Notes under the pieces: generated by a model
Databases searched by the model: none
Seen by the model: only the letters and a program-made list of their open reading frames with translations
What the model was told of the DNA's origin: nothing
Translations under genes and position numbers: made by a program
Assembly: GCA_046290435.1 (NCBI GenBank)
Contig: JBKAGO010000002.1
Location: 8,657-72,656 of the forward strand
DNA from: CAVQUE01 sp046290435
Lineage (GTDB): Bacteria; Actinomycetota; Acidimicrobiia; Acidimicrobiales; UBA8592
Direction of reading: 5' to 3'
DNA length: 64,000 nt
Shown here: positions 42,188 through 51,151 of the stretch, one piece after another
Layout of the letters: each line of letters begins with the position of its first letter
Numbering within the stretch: the stretch's first letter is position 1

Positions 42188-44260
42188 TCAGTCGGGGGGC
42201 GAGGCTTCGGCATCGCTGTCGTCGAGGACGAACAGGGCATCGCCGGCCTGCACCTGATCGCCGACCGTGACGAGGACCTGGGCGACGACCCCGTCGCCGG
42301 GGGCCTCGATCCGGTGCTCCATCTTCATCGCCTCGAGGACGGCCAGGACCTGGCCGCCGGTCACGATGGCGCCGGGAGCGACCTCGACCGCGAGCACGAT
42401 GCCCGGCATCGGGGCCACGAGCCCACCGGCGGCGGCGGCCGCGTCGGGCGGGGCGAACCGCGGCGCCACGGCGAACTCGACGGGGCCGGTCCGCCCCTGC
42501 ACCACCAGCCGGTCCTCGACATGGGCGACCTGCACCGTGCGGCGGCGGCCGGCGATCTCGACGTCGATAATGCCCCCACCGCGATGCTCCGAACCGGACC
42601 CGGGGGCGGCCGACCCGATGGGCTCGGTCCGGTGGACAGCCACGTCCAGGAGCCTCGGCGCGTCGGAGCCCGATGCGATGGCAGCGCCGGACGACTGGGG
42701 GTCGCCGACCGGGTCGATGGCGGCGACGACGTCGAAACCGCCGTCGCGACGGCTGGCGTACTCGACGGTGACGACACGGCCGCCGCCGGCGTCGAGACGC
42801 ACCTGCTGGCGTGGCAGCCGGGCGTTGCGCCAGCCGCTGGGCAGCCCACCGAGCACCGGCGCCGCGGCACGGTTCTCGGCCTGGAGCCACATGGCGGCGG
42901 CGATGGCCGCATCGAGGAGGTCGGCGTCGGGCGTCACGCCGTGGCCGGGACCGACACGGTCGATGAAGTCGGTGGTGGTCTCGCCTGCGAGGAACGATCC
43001 GTTGCGCAGCGTCGACGCCAGGAACCCCCGGTTGGTGGTGACGCCGCCGATGTGGAGCCGCTCGAGGGCCAGGGCCAGCTGAGCTGCCGCCTCGGTGCGG
43101 GTCGGCGCGTGGGATATGACCTTGGCGAGCATCGGGTCGAAGCCCAGCCCGACCACCGAGCCGACTTCCACGCCGCTGTCCCAGCGCACCGTCGGATCGG
43201 TGGGCGTCTCGAAGGCGACGAGGGTGCCGGTGGCGGGAAGGAACCCGGCTGCGGTGTCCTCGGCGTAGAGCCGAGCCTCGATGGCATGACCGACGAACGT
43301 GATGGCGTCCTGGGCGTAACCGAGGGGCTCGCCTGCGGCGATCCGGAGTTGCTCACGCACCAGGTCGATGCCGGTGATGGCCTCGGTGACGGGGTGCTCG
43401 ACCTGCAGCCGGGTGTTGACCTCCAGGAAGAAGTACTCGCCGGTGTCGTCGTCGAGGAGGAACTCGACCGTTCCGGCCGACTGGTAGCCGATCTCGGCAG
43501 CGAGCCGCAGGGCCGCGGCGCCCATCTCGGCCCGGCGGGCCGGGTCGAGCGCCGGCGAGGGGGCTTCCTCGATGATCTTCTGGTGGCGCCGCTGGATGGA
43601 GCAGTCGCGCTCGCCGAGGTGCACCAGGTTGCCGTGGCGGTCGCCGAGGATCTGGATCTCGACGTGGCGGGCACGGGCGACGTAGCGCTCGACGAAGACG
43701 GTGGCGTCGCCGAAGCCGGCCTCGGCCTCGCGGCGGGCAGCGGCCACCGCATCATCGAGGTCGGCGGGGTCGTGCACGAGACGCATGCCCTTGCCGCCAC
43801 CACCGGCGGCCGCCTTGACGATCAGGGGGAACCCGACGGCCGCTGCGTCGGCGGGATCGGGCGACGATGCCAGCATCGGGACGTCGGCCGCGGCGGCGAT
43901 GGCCTTGGCGGCGAGCTTGTCGCCCATGGCGGCGATGGCCGCCGGGGTCGGCCCGACCCAGACGAGGCCGGCGCCGCCGACGGCCTCGGCGAACGCCGCG
44001 TTCTCGGACAGGAACCCGTAGCCGGGGTGGACGGCGTCGGCGCCGGTCTGCACGGCGGCGGCGACGATGGCGTCGGCATCGAGGTAGGTGCCGGGCAGGC
44101 GGACGGCCTCGTCGGCGGCGCGGACGTGGGGGGCGTGGTCGTCGGCGTCGACGAACACCGCAACGGTGCGCATGCCCATCGTCCGGGCGGTGCGGGCGAT
44201 GCGGATCGCGATCTCGCCACGATTGGCGATGAGCAACGAGGTGATGGGGCGCTCCGGCAT
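42188..44260 (-). CDS. Acyl-CoA carboxylase alpha subunit (biotin carboxylase and biotin carrier)
   Basis: A 690-residue biotin-dependent subunit. Biotin carboxylase: SLLIANRGEIAIRIARTARTMG, KAAAGGGGKGMRL, VEIQILGDRHGNLVHLGERDCSIQRRHQKIIEEAPSP and VNTRLQVEHPVTEAITGIDLV. A middle interaction domain leads to the biotin carrier at the C-terminus with the biotinylated Lys in VLEAMKMEHR. It is of the 3-methylcrotonyl/propionyl type. The matching carboxyltransferase is probably the gene at 44948, which lies beyond an opposite-strand lipoprotein gene. The ATG matches the conserved N-terminus. Confidence 0.92.
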   Translation of the reverse strand: MPERPITSLLIANRGEIAIRIARTARTMGMRTVAVFVDADDHAPHVRAADEAVRLPGTYLDADAIVAAAVQTGADAVHPGYGFLSENAAFAEAVGGAGLVWVGPTPAAIAAMGDKLAAKAIAAAADVPMLASSPDPADAAAVGFPLIVKAAAGGGGKGMRLVHDPADLDDAVAAARREAEAGFGDATVFVERYVARARHVEIQILGDRHGNLVHLGERDCSIQRRHQKIIEEAPSPALDPARRAEMGAAALRLAAEIGYQSAGTVEFLLDDDTGEYFFLEVNTRLQVEHPVTEAITGIDLVREQLRIAAGEPLGYAQDAITFVGHAIEARLYAEDTAAGFLPATGTLVAFETPTDPTVRWDSGVEVGSVVGLGFDPMLAKVISHAPTRTEAAAQLALALERLHIGGVTTNRGFLASTLRNGSFLAGETTTDFIDRVGPGHGVTPDADLLDAAIAAAMWLQAENRAAAPVLGGLPSGWRNARLPRQQVRLDAGGGRVVTVEYASRRDGGFDVVAAIDPVGDPQSSGAAIASGSDAPRLLDVAVHRTEPIGSAAPGSGSEHRGGGIIDVEIAGRRRTVQVAHVEDRLVVQGRTGPVEFAVAPRFAPPDAAAAAGGLVAPMPGIVLAVEVAPGAIVTGGQVLAVLEAMKMEHRIEAPGDGVVAQVLVTVGDQVQAGDALFVLDDSDAEASPPD

Positions 44261-44294
44261 GGCCGCCGAGCGTAGTTGAGCGTGTGCGGCCATC

Positions 44295-44345
44295 GTTCCG
44301 GCGCCGAAACCGGTTGCCCTGGCAACGGTTTTCGGCGCCAGAACC
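44295..44345. repeat. Palindromic intergenic repeat (family A, copy 2)
   Basis: It runs from GTTCCGGCGCCGAAACCGGT to TTTTCGGCGCCAGAACC. The arms GGCGCCGAAACCGTTGCC-type are almost perfectly complementary over about 19 bp around a 2-nt loop. It lies between the start of the biotin carboxylase gene and the lipoprotein gene, in a divergent promoter region. Confidence 0.85.
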
Positions 44346-44417
44346 CGTGACCTGCGGATCGCCTCACCCGGTCGGCAGTTCGGCCGATGGGAACCGATAC
44401 CGCGCCCAGGAGCATCC

Positions 44418-44846
44418 ATGATCACGAACCGTTCGTCCCGCCCCATCTCCCGTCTCGCCATGGCGGTCATCCTCGTGTCGGCGATCGCGGTCGCCGGATG
44501 CAGCGGCGGTGGCGGCGACGCACAGCTGTCCGACGGCGACGTCCGGTCGAACGTCGACGACGGCGCCGGCGCCGGAGGCGAGACAGACCTGCCACCGGTG
44601 GTCCTGGCCGAGAAGGAACCCCCCACCGAGTGCGCCAATGCACTCGGCACGGGCGACCCGGCCTTCGAAGCTGCCTTCTGCGCCTACAGCGAGGCAGCGC
44701 GAGCCGCGACGTCGGGGCCCGACGGTGTCACCGGCATCGAACCGAGCCTGCTCAGGGCCGCCGAGGACGCCCAGGCCCTGTTCCCGGACGATCCCGCGGC
44801 CGCCCTGGCGCTGCTGCAGTCGGCGACCGAGAGCCTCGGCGGCTGA
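44418..44846 (+). CDS. Small predicted lipoprotein of unknown function
   Basis: A 142-residue secreted lipoprotein. The signal peptide ends in AIAVAGCSGGGG, with the lipid-anchored Cys at about residue 28. An acidic, Gly-rich linker of about 35 residues follows. The remaining domain has two Cys (ECANALG, AFCAYSEA) that may pair and helical segments rich in Ala (LLRAAEDAQALF, AAALALLQSATESL). I recognise no family. It is a single plus-strand gene between two carboxylase subunit genes on the other strand. Confidence 0.75.
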   Translation: MITNRSSRPISRLAMAVILVSAIAVAGCSGGGGDAQLSDGDVRSNVDDGAGAGGETDLPPVVLAEKEPPTECANALGTGDPAFEAAFCAYSEAARAATSGPDGVTGIEPSLLRAAEDAQALFPDDPAAALALLQSATESLGG

Positions 44847-44947
44847 GCGACTGAGCGCTGACTGAGCGCTGAGGGGCCGAGTCGAGCCGGCCGGACGCCG
44901 GTCCCGCTCGACCGACGGATACACCGTCGCCGCGCTGACCGGAACGG

Positions 44948-46600
44948 TCAGAGGCGGAACACCCCGTAGCCCTCGGCGCCCTCGACGGCGCGGTTGGCCA
45001 CGACCGAGAGGCACAGGCCCAGCACCGTCCGGGTGTCACGCGGGTCGATGATGCCGTCGTCGCTGATGGCACCCGAGGCTACCAACGCCAGCGACCCTGC
45101 CTCCTGGGTCTCCTCGACGGCGGCGACGATGGCGGCGTCGGCCGCTTCGTCGAACTCCTCGCCCTTGCGAGCCGCCTGAGCCCGCCGTACCTGCGACATC
45201 ACCCCGGCGATCTGCTTGGGGCCCATCACCGCGATCTTGGCGGTCGGCCACAGGAACGTGAACCGGTTGCCGAACGCCCGTCCCGACATGCCGTAGGTGC
45301 CGGCGCCGTAGGACGACCCGCAGATGACGGTCAGGTGCGGCACCGTCGAGTTGGTGACCGCGTTGAGCATCTGCGATCCCTTCTTGACGATCCCCGCGGC
45401 CTCGAACTCGCGCCCGACCATGAACCCGGTGATGTTCTGCAGGAACAGCAGCGGCGTGTCGATCTGGTTGCACAGCTGGATGAAGTGAGCGCCCTTCTGG
45501 GACGCATCGGGGGTGAGGACCCCGAGGTTCGCCAGCACGCCCACCGGATACCCGTGGATCGACGCCCAGCCGCACACAAGCGTCGGCCCGAACCGGGCCT
45601 TGAACTCCTCGAAACGTGAGCCGTCGACGACGCGTGCCAGCACGGCGTGCATGTCGATGGGCGTCCGAAGGTCGCGCGCCACCAGGCCCAGCAGCTCGTC
45701 GGGATCGTGACGGGGAGGGTCAGGGCGCAGCCGGGGCGCGGGGCCCGCCTTGCGCCAGTTGAGGTGCGAGACGACCTCGCGGCACTGGCGGATGGCGTCC
45801 ATCTCGTCGACGGCGAAGTAGTCGCCGAGACCCGAGACCTCGGCGTGCATCCGGGCGCCGCCGAGCGTCTCGTCGTCGCTCTCCTCGCCGGTGGCCATCT
45901 TCACCAGCGGCGGCCCGGCCAGGAAGATCTTCGACTGGTCCTGCACCAGGATCGTGTAGTCGGACAGCCCTGGTTGGTAGGCGCCACCCGCAGTGGAGGA
46001 ACCGAACACCACACAGACGGTCGGGACGTCGAGCTTCGACAGCTCGATCAGCTCGTAGAAGAACCGGCCGGACTCGGCGAAGTGTTCGACCTGGAACCGC
46101 CGCCTGCCGCTTTCGCCCGTCTCGACGCGCAGGTCGGCGCCGGCGCTCTCGACGAAGCTGACGTAGGGCATGCGGTTGTCGCGGGCGATCTCGAGGGCCC
46201 GCATCCACTTCTTGCCCACATAGGGAGTGAGGGCGCCGCCGAGCACCGACGGGTCGTTGGCGAGCACGACGCACTCGGTGCCGGCGATGACGCCGATGCC
46301 GATGACCATGCCGCCGCCCATGGCGTAGTCGGAGTCGTAGCCCGCCAACGGGCTGATCTCGAGGAAGGGCGTGTCGGGATCGAGGACGTTGGCGATCCGT
46401 TCGCGTACCGGGAGCTTGCCCCGCGAGCGCATCCGATCCATGGCGGCGGGGCCGCCGCCGGCGTCGGCCTGATCGAGGAGCTCGTCGATGACGGCGAGCT
46501 GGTCGAGCATGTCGTCGCGGTTGCGCACGAAGGCCGGGTCGCTGGTGTCGACGGGTCGATGCAACGGCGGGGCGAGCAGGGTGCGATCGACGTCGGTCAT
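44948..46600 (-). CDS. Acyl-CoA carboxylase beta subunit (carboxyltransferase, methylcrotonyl-type)
   Basis: A 550-residue carboxyltransferase. The first crotonase half has GYDSDYAMGGGMVIGIGVI and GADLRVETGESG; the second has LVCGWASIHGYPVGVLANLGVLTPDASQKGAHFIQLCNQIDTPLLFLQNITGFMVG and GAGTYGMSGRAFGNRF. The sequence style fits the methylcrotonyl- or geranyl-CoA carboxylase beta class. With the alpha subunit at 42188 and the enoyl-CoA hydratase overlapping its start (ATGA), a leucine or branched-acid breakdown route is likely; a methylglutaconyl-CoA hydratase would be next in that route. Confidence 0.9.
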   Translation of the reverse strand: MTDVDRTLLAPPLHRPVDTSDPAFVRNRDDMLDQLAVIDELLDQADAGGGPAAMDRMRSRGKLPVRERIANVLDPDTPFLEISPLAGYDSDYAMGGGMVIGIGVIAGTECVVLANDPSVLGGALTPYVGKKWMRALEIARDNRMPYVSFVESAGADLRVETGESGRRRFQVEHFAESGRFFYELIELSKLDVPTVCVVFGSSTAGGAYQPGLSDYTILVQDQSKIFLAGPPLVKMATGEESDDETLGGARMHAEVSGLGDYFAVDEMDAIRQCREVVSHLNWRKAGPAPRLRPDPPRHDPDELLGLVARDLRTPIDMHAVLARVVDGSRFEEFKARFGPTLVCGWASIHGYPVGVLANLGVLTPDASQKGAHFIQLCNQIDTPLLFLQNITGFMVGREFEAAGIVKKGSQMLNAVTNSTVPHLTVICGSSYGAGTYGMSGRAFGNRFTFLWPTAKIAVMGPKQIAGVMSQVRRAQAARKGEEFDEAADAAIVAAVEETQEAGSLALVASGAISDDGIIDPRDTRTVLGLCLSVVANRAVEGAEGYGVFRL

Positions 46601-47493
46601 CGCCGGGACTCCTCGCCTGGTGCTCCCCCGTCGGCGGCTCCGGTTTCGGATGCGGCACCGGGCGTCGCTTCGGCGACATCGGCGGCGGCCTCGGCGTTGG
46701 GGTCGTCGGCGTTGGGGTCGTCGGCGGCCGCAAGCGCTGCGACCCATGCCGGTGGCCGCTTCTCGCGGAACGACGCGATGCCCTCGCGGCCCTCGTCGGA
46801 TCCGAAAAGCTCGGCCGAGACCACCGCCGTGTGCGCGAACGCATCGGCGAGGTCGAGGGTCTCCAGCTCGCCGAGCAAGGCCTTCGTTCGGGCCACGGCG
46901 TTGGGAGCGGTGGCCCGGATGCCGTCGGCGATCGCCGCAACGGTGGCGTCGAGGTCGTCGCGGTGACAGACCGTCGTGACCAGCCCGGCCTCGGCTGCGG
47001 CGGCAGCGTCGAAGGTCTCGCCGATCAGCAGGTAGCGATGCAGCGAACGGCGATCCATGACCCGGCGGCAGACCACCGAGATGACCGCGGGCGCCACGCC
47101 GATGCGGACCTCGGTGAAGGCGAAGGTGACGTCGTCGGGAGCGACGACCACGTCGCACGCGGCCACCAGGCCCGTGCCGCCGGCGCGCACGTGGCCGTTG
47201 AGGCGGGCCACGACCACCTTGGGGCATTCGAGGATGGACGTGAGGATGTCGGGCAGCGTGGCGCCGCCGCCGGCCCCGCTACCGGGCGGGTTCTTGAGGT
47301 CCGCGCCGGCGCAGAAGACCGACCCGGTGGCGGTCAGCACGATGCCGCGCACTTCGTCGTCGCCGGCGGCGTCGGCAAGGTGCGCGGCGAGCTGGTCGAC
47401 CAGGCCGGCCGAAAGGGCGTTGCGGTTGTCGGGCGAGTCGAGGGTGATGGTGGCGATGCCTCGGTCGACCTCGAGGTGGACGAGCGCGCTCAT
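46597..47493 (-). CDS. Enoyl-CoA hydratase/isomerase family protein
   Basis: A 298-residue crotonase. DSPDNRNALSAGLVDQLAAHL, the oxyanion-hole segment FCAGADLKNP, and VARLNGHVRAGGTGLVAACDVVVAPDDVTFAFTEVRIGVAPAVISV carry the family landmarks. The last 45 residues are an Ala/Asp/Pro-rich tail without fold. It may hydrate 3-methylglutaconyl-CoA, given the adjoining carboxylase beta subunit, but other enoyl-CoA substrates are possible. Its stop overlaps the carboxyltransferase start (ATGA), so the two are coupled. Confidence 0.88.
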   Translation of the reverse strand: MSALVHLEVDRGIATITLDSPDNRNALSAGLVDQLAAHLADAAGDDEVRGIVLTATGSVFCAGADLKNPPGSGAGGGATLPDILTSILECPKVVVARLNGHVRAGGTGLVAACDVVVAPDDVTFAFTEVRIGVAPAVISVVCRRVMDRRSLHRYLLIGETFDAAAAAEAGLVTTVCHRDDLDATVAAIADGIRATAPNAVARTKALLGELETLDLADAFAHTAVVSAELFGSDEGREGIASFREKRPPAWVAALAAADDPNADDPNAEAAADVAEATPGAASETGAADGGAPGEESRR

Positions 47494-47512
47494 GGCGCCG
47501 TCACCGCTGCGG

Positions 47513-48280
47513 TCATGACCGCTCGCTCGGGCCGTCCTGCCCCGGTGGGGTGTCGGCGGCCGACTGCGGTGGCGGCCCGTCGGCCGGCGCATCAGCCGAG
47601 GTCGGCGGCGGCGGTGGCGGCCCGTCGGTGGCAGGCCCGGGCGGCGGTGGCGGCCCGTCGGTGGCAGGCCCGGGCGGCGGTGGCGCGTCGACGGTCGGCG
47701 GTGTGTCGGCCGCCGCATCAGGCGACGCCGGGGACGGCGAGGGCGCAGCCTGTTCGCCGAGGGCGACGCGGAGCCGGTCCATCAGGTCGTCGTCGACGTT
47801 GGCGTAGATGAGGTGCGAGCCGGTGAACCGCTTGGCCTCGCGCACCAGGGCATCGGCGTTGTAGTCGGTGATCAACACGACGACGGTGGCGGTGCCGGGT
47901 CGGACGGCGGCCCGGAACCAGGCGACCCACTCGTCGGAGACCCCGAGGTCGATGACCTTCGCGGCCACGGCGCCGGCACCGGCACCGACGGCGATGCCCG
48001 CGGCCCAACCCACGGGTCCGCCGAGGATCAGGCCGAAGAGCCCGGCCCAGACGGCGCCGGACAGGGCGCTCTGGGAGGCCTTGGGATCGGTGGTCTCGGT
48101 GACGTGGGTTCGACCGTCGTCCTTCTTCTCGACGAGGACGACGTCGCGCAGGGTGAGCTCGTTGCGGGCGCCCATGCCGGTGACGGCGGTCATGAACTCG
48201 CGGGCGCGGAAGACGTCGTTGAACGAGATCCCCACCAGGGTCTGGGCTTCGGCCTGTTCGGTGTTGTCGGCGTTGCTCAT
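47513..48280 (-). CDS. DUF1269-type membrane-associated protein with proline-rich tail
   Basis: A 255-residue protein. Residues 15-165 match the DUF1269 family: FNDVFRAREFMTAV, LTLRDVVLVEKKDDGRTHVTE, and a Gly-zipper hydrophobic hairpin VWAGLFGLILGGPVGWAAGIAVGAGAGAVAAKV likely to insert in the membrane. The C-terminal 75 residues are low complexity with repeated PPPGPATDG units. Function of the family is not known. It lies 20 nt upstream of the enoyl-CoA hydratase on the same strand. The ATG start is at the conserved domain edge; two copies of the palindromic repeat lie just upstream. Confidence 0.8.
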   Translation of the reverse strand: MSNADNTEQAEAQTLVGISFNDVFRAREFMTAVTGMGARNELTLRDVVLVEKKDDGRTHVTETTDPKASQSALSGAVWAGLFGLILGGPVGWAAGIAVGAGAGAVAAKVIDLGVSDEWVAWFRAAVRPGTATVVVLITDYNADALVREAKRFTGSHLIYANVDDDLMDRLRVALGEQAAPSPSPASPDAAADTPPTVDAPPPPGPATDGPPPPPGPATDGPPPPPPTSADAPADGPPPQSAADTPPGQDGPSERS

Positions 48281-48314
48281 CCCAGACGACGCTAGCCGAC
48301 GACGCACGGCCATC

Positions 48315-48365
48315 GAACCGGCGCCGAAAACCGTCGCCAGAGCAACGAGTTTCGGCGCCAGAACC
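48315..48365. repeat. Palindromic intergenic repeat (family A, copy 3)
   Basis: It begins GAACCGGCGCCGAAAACC and ends GTTTCGGCGCCAGAACC. The outer arms GGCGCCGAAA/TTTCGGCGCC are perfect complements; the inner part is less symmetric. It is followed 12 nt later by a second copy in the same orientation. Confidence 0.88.
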
Positions 48366-48377
48366 CATGGCCAACCC

Positions 48378-48427
48378 AACCGGCGCCGAAAACCGTCGCC
48401 AGAGCAACCAGTTTCGGCGCCAGAACC
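48378..48427. repeat. Palindromic intergenic repeat (family A, copy 4)
   Basis: Nearly identical to copy 3 (AACCGGCGCCGAAAACCGTC ... GTTTCGGCGCCAGAACC). Together with copy 3 it forms a tandem pair between the DUF1269 gene and the COG0523 GTPase gene. Confidence 0.88.
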
Positions 48428-48504
48428 GATGACACACCGGACGAGCCGCCACGGGGTAGGCCACCCGGGCATGACGTAACGGCGGCGCTACGGTGCGCAG
48501 GGTC

Positions 48505-49410
48505 ATGGACTCGCCCTTCGACGACGATCCCGAGCCCGCGCCCTGGGATGGCCGGCGCGTCCCGGTGACCCTGCTCGGCGGGTATCTCGGCGCCGGCAAG
48601 ACCACCGTCGTCAACGAGCTGCTCGCCAGGACCGATCGACCGATCGCCGTCCTCGTCAACGACGTCGGCAGCGTCGCCATCGACGCTGCGCTCATCCGTC
48701 GTCGCCACGGCGACACCATCGAACTCACCGACGGCTGCATCTGCTGTTCGCTGCGAGCCGGCCTGGCCGCCGCATTCGATGGTCTGCGGGCCCGCCCCAC
48801 GCCGCCCGACCATCTGGTCATCGAACTCAGTGGCGTCGCCGATCCCCGTCAGGTGGTGGCGTGGGCCAACAGCCCGGGGTTCCGCCTCGACGGCATCGTC
48901 GTCCTCGTCGACGCCGACGGTGCGTCGGCGCTGGCCGACGACCCCGTGGTGGGCGGCGCCTACCGCCGCCAGATCGAAGCCGCCGACCTGGTGCTGTTGT
49001 CGAAGCTCGACCTGGTCGATGCTGCGACCGAGCGTGCGGCGCGGGCGGTCGTCGAGCAGCTCGCACCGGAGGTACCCGTGCTTGCTGCCGACCATGCCGC
49101 CGGTTCGGCCGGGCTCTTGTCCATCGCCACGCGCCGCCCGAGCGGGTTCGACGCCATCGGCGATCCGTCGCTGTTCGACGTGCACGACGTATCGACGCTC
49201 CCGCTCCCCCGCCCCATCGCCGAGGGCGAGCTGACCGCCCTGCTCGACTCGCTGCCCGTCGATGTTCTGCGGGTGAAGGGCATCGCGGATCACGGCGACG
49301 GAGCGAAGTCGCTGGTGCAGATCGTCGGTCGGCGGCGCACCATCACCGCACTCCCGATGGCCGAGGATCAGCCCGGCACAGACCTGGTGGTCATCACCCC
49401 CCGCCGCTGA
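48505..49410 (+). CDS. COG0523/CobW-family GTPase
   Basis: A 301-residue G3E-family GTPase, the metal-chaperone-like group that includes CobW and zinc-transfer proteins. P-loop LGGYLGAGKTTVV near residue 30, the metal-binding DGCICCSLRAG motif, ELSGVADP (Walker B region) and SKLDLVD (nucleotide specificity). A short C-terminal CobW_C domain follows with VDVLRVKGI. The metal and client protein are unknown. It converges with pyrC. An in-frame GTG 12 nt upstream is an alternative start; the ATG was preferred because it gives a typical N-terminus. Confidence 0.88.
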   Translation: MDSPFDDDPEPAPWDGRRVPVTLLGGYLGAGKTTVVNELLARTDRPIAVLVNDVGSVAIDAALIRRRHGDTIELTDGCICCSLRAGLAAAFDGLRARPTPPDHLVIELSGVADPRQVVAWANSPGFRLDGIVVLVDADGASALADDPVVGGAYRRQIEAADLVLLSKLDLVDAATERAARAVVEQLAPEVPVLAADHAAGSAGLLSIATRRPSGFDAIGDPSLFDVHDVSTLPLPRPIAEGELTALLDSLPVDVLRVKGIADHGDGAKSLVQIVGRRRTITALPMAEDQPGTDLVVITPRR

Positions 49411-49448
49411 CGCAGGTGGGGTCGGACGGATCGATCCACTGGCCAACC

Positions 49449-49499
49449 GAACCGGCGCCGAAAACCGTCGCCAGAACAACCATTTTCGGCGCCAGAACC
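49449..49499. repeat. Palindromic intergenic repeat (family A, copy 5)
   Basis: It runs from GAACCGGCGCCGAAAACC to ATTTTCGGCGCCAGAACC. It lies between the convergent COG0523 GTPase and dihydroorotase genes and may serve as their shared terminator. Confidence 0.88.
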
Positions 49500-49541
49500 G
49501 ATGGCCGACCGGGCTGTCGACCTGGGCGGCGCTCGGTCGAC

Positions 49542-50612
49542 TCAGGCGGGTTCGACCTGCCAGCGGCGTGCCTCTTCGACGCCGAACAGCACCACCTCGT
49601 CGCCGGTCGAGGTGACCAGGAGCTCGGCTCGTTCGGTCGCCGACACCGGCTCCTCCAGGCGGGTCAGGCGGATCCGCTCGGGCGACGGCTCGACCCCGTA
49701 CACCACGGCGCCGTGGCCCGAGACGAAGCCCTCGAGGCGATCGAGCGCACCGGCTCGGTGGAACACCTCGGCCACCACCTCGAGCCCGTACGGCGCGTTG
49801 AAGATCCCCGCTGCCGCCTTGGGTCCGTACTTCGCCGTGGTCGGGTGCGGCGCCGAGTCGGTGCCGCAGAAGTAGCTCGGGTCGCCCGAGACCGCAGCGG
49901 CCACCAGCGCCGCCCGGTCGTCGGCGGTGTTGATGACCGGCTTGCAGTACAGATCGGGGCGCATCCCGTGGGCGAGCATGTCGCTTCGCTCGCGGGCCAG
50001 GTGGTGCGGCGTGATGGTGGCGACCGACTGCGGGTGGGCGGCGACGAAGTCCACCCCGGCCCTGGTCGACACGTGCTCGACGGTCACGGCCAGCTCGGGG
50101 AACCGTTCGCACACCGGCGCCAGCTCTCGCTCCAAGAACGCGGCCTCGCGGTCGAAGATGTCGACGGCCGGATCGGTCGACTCCGCGTGGACGAGCAATC
50201 GGAGGTCGATGTCGCACAGGCACTCGAGCAGCGGACCAAGGTCGGCCAGCGTCCCTCTGCTCTGGTCTGCGTTGGTGGTGGCCCCGGCCGGGTAGTACTT
50301 GACGCCGATGAGCACTCCCTCCTCCACACCGCGGCGCAGGTCGTCGAGATCGATGTCGGGTGACGCGAACAACGTCATCATCGGCGTGAACGCGGCGGTG
50401 GCCGGCTCGTCGGGGGCGTGCGCGAGGATGCGGTCCCTGTACGCCCGGGCATCGGCGACCGTCGTGACCGGCGGGCGCAGGTTCGGCATCACCAGCACGT
50501 AGCGGTAGCGGCGGGCCGACCAGCCCACCACCGCTGCCAGCATCTCGTCGTCGCGCAGGTGGACGTGCCAGTCGTCGGGGCGGGCGATGGCGAGCGTGGG
50601 TTGGGTCTGCAT
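49542..50612 (-). CDS. pyrC: Dihydroorotase (type II)
   Basis: A 356-residue metal-dependent amidohydrolase that closes carbamoyl aspartate to dihydroorotate in pyrimidine synthesis. ARPDDWHVHLRDDEML carries the metal-binding His pair, IGVKYYPAGATTNAD the bridging carboxylated Lys, LVHAESTDP and VEHVSTRAG further His ligands, and CGTDSAPH the catalytic Asp. It is of the E. coli PyrC type (about 350 residues), not the larger multienzyme-associated type. The ATG was chosen because GGAG lies 9 nt upstream and the family starts here; a longer reading adds 13 unconserved residues. Confidence 0.93.
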   Translation of the reverse strand: MQTQPTLAIARPDDWHVHLRDDEMLAAVVGWSARRYRYVLVMPNLRPPVTTVADARAYRDRILAHAPDEPATAAFTPMMTLFASPDIDLDDLRRGVEEGVLIGVKYYPAGATTNADQSRGTLADLGPLLECLCDIDLRLLVHAESTDPAVDIFDREAAFLERELAPVCERFPELAVTVEHVSTRAGVDFVAAHPQSVATITPHHLARERSDMLAHGMRPDLYCKPVINTADDRAALVAAAVSGDPSYFCGTDSAPHPTTAKYGPKAAAGIFNAPYGLEVVAEVFHRAGALDRLEGFVSGHGAVVYGVEPSPERIRLTRLEEPVSATERAELLVTSTGDEVVLFGVEEARRWQVEPA

Positions 50613-50690
50613 CGACGAGGTCTCCGTGGGCGGCGTCTGATCGCGGGACACAGGCTCAGTGAACCGGAGGACGGGGGCGCGACGAACCGC

Positions 50691-50981
50691 TCATCGTGGC
50701 GCCAGCCTCTCGGCGTCCTCGGCGGCGTCGGCGGATCGCTTGGCGGCGTCGCCGAGCTCGATGAACGCCGCGGCCAGGAACGCCGCACCCGTGGCCTGCT
50801 GCACGGTGCCGACCTCGCCTGCCAGCAGCAGCACGGCGCCGGCGATCAGTTCGACAACCGCCAGTCCCACGCCCAGCATGCGCCGCTGGTTGCCTGGCTC
50901 GGCCCGGTTGGACCACACGAACGACAACACGGCGAGCACCGACACCGTGGCGATGATGATGGAGAGCGGGACCGGATCCAT
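50691..50981 (-). CDS. Small membrane protein of unknown function
   Basis: A 96-residue protein with two to three hydrophobic helices: PLSIIIATVSVLAVLSFVW at the N-terminus, MLGVGLAVVELIAGAVLLLAGEV in the middle, and ATGAAFLAAAFIELG near the end, followed by a charged helix. I recognise no family. It lies between pyrC and the divergent SDR gene. The ATG chosen begins exactly at the first hydrophobic helix; a longer reading upstream has no conserved feature. Confidence 0.6.
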   Translation of the reverse strand: MDPVPLSIIIATVSVLAVLSFVWSNRAEPGNQRRMLGVGLAVVELIAGAVLLLAGEVGTVQQATGAAFLAAAFIELGDAAKRSADAAEDAERLAPR

Positions 50982-51151
50982 GGGCCCAGACGATACGGCA
51001 GCACGCCGGCTCGGCTGCGCCACTACGTCAGCTTGAACCGGCGTGTCCGACTGGTCGGCCGGCAACGGGTGGCACCAGGTTGCCCGACCGGCCGCTCCCG
51101 GCGGCCATCGGCACGGCCACGTCGCGCCGGCGGGCGCACTACGTTCGCACC

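Noticed and set aside
42167..44275. A 702-residue plus-strand frame opposite the biotin carboxylase
   Set aside because: Shadow of a well-supported gene; no recognisable motif.
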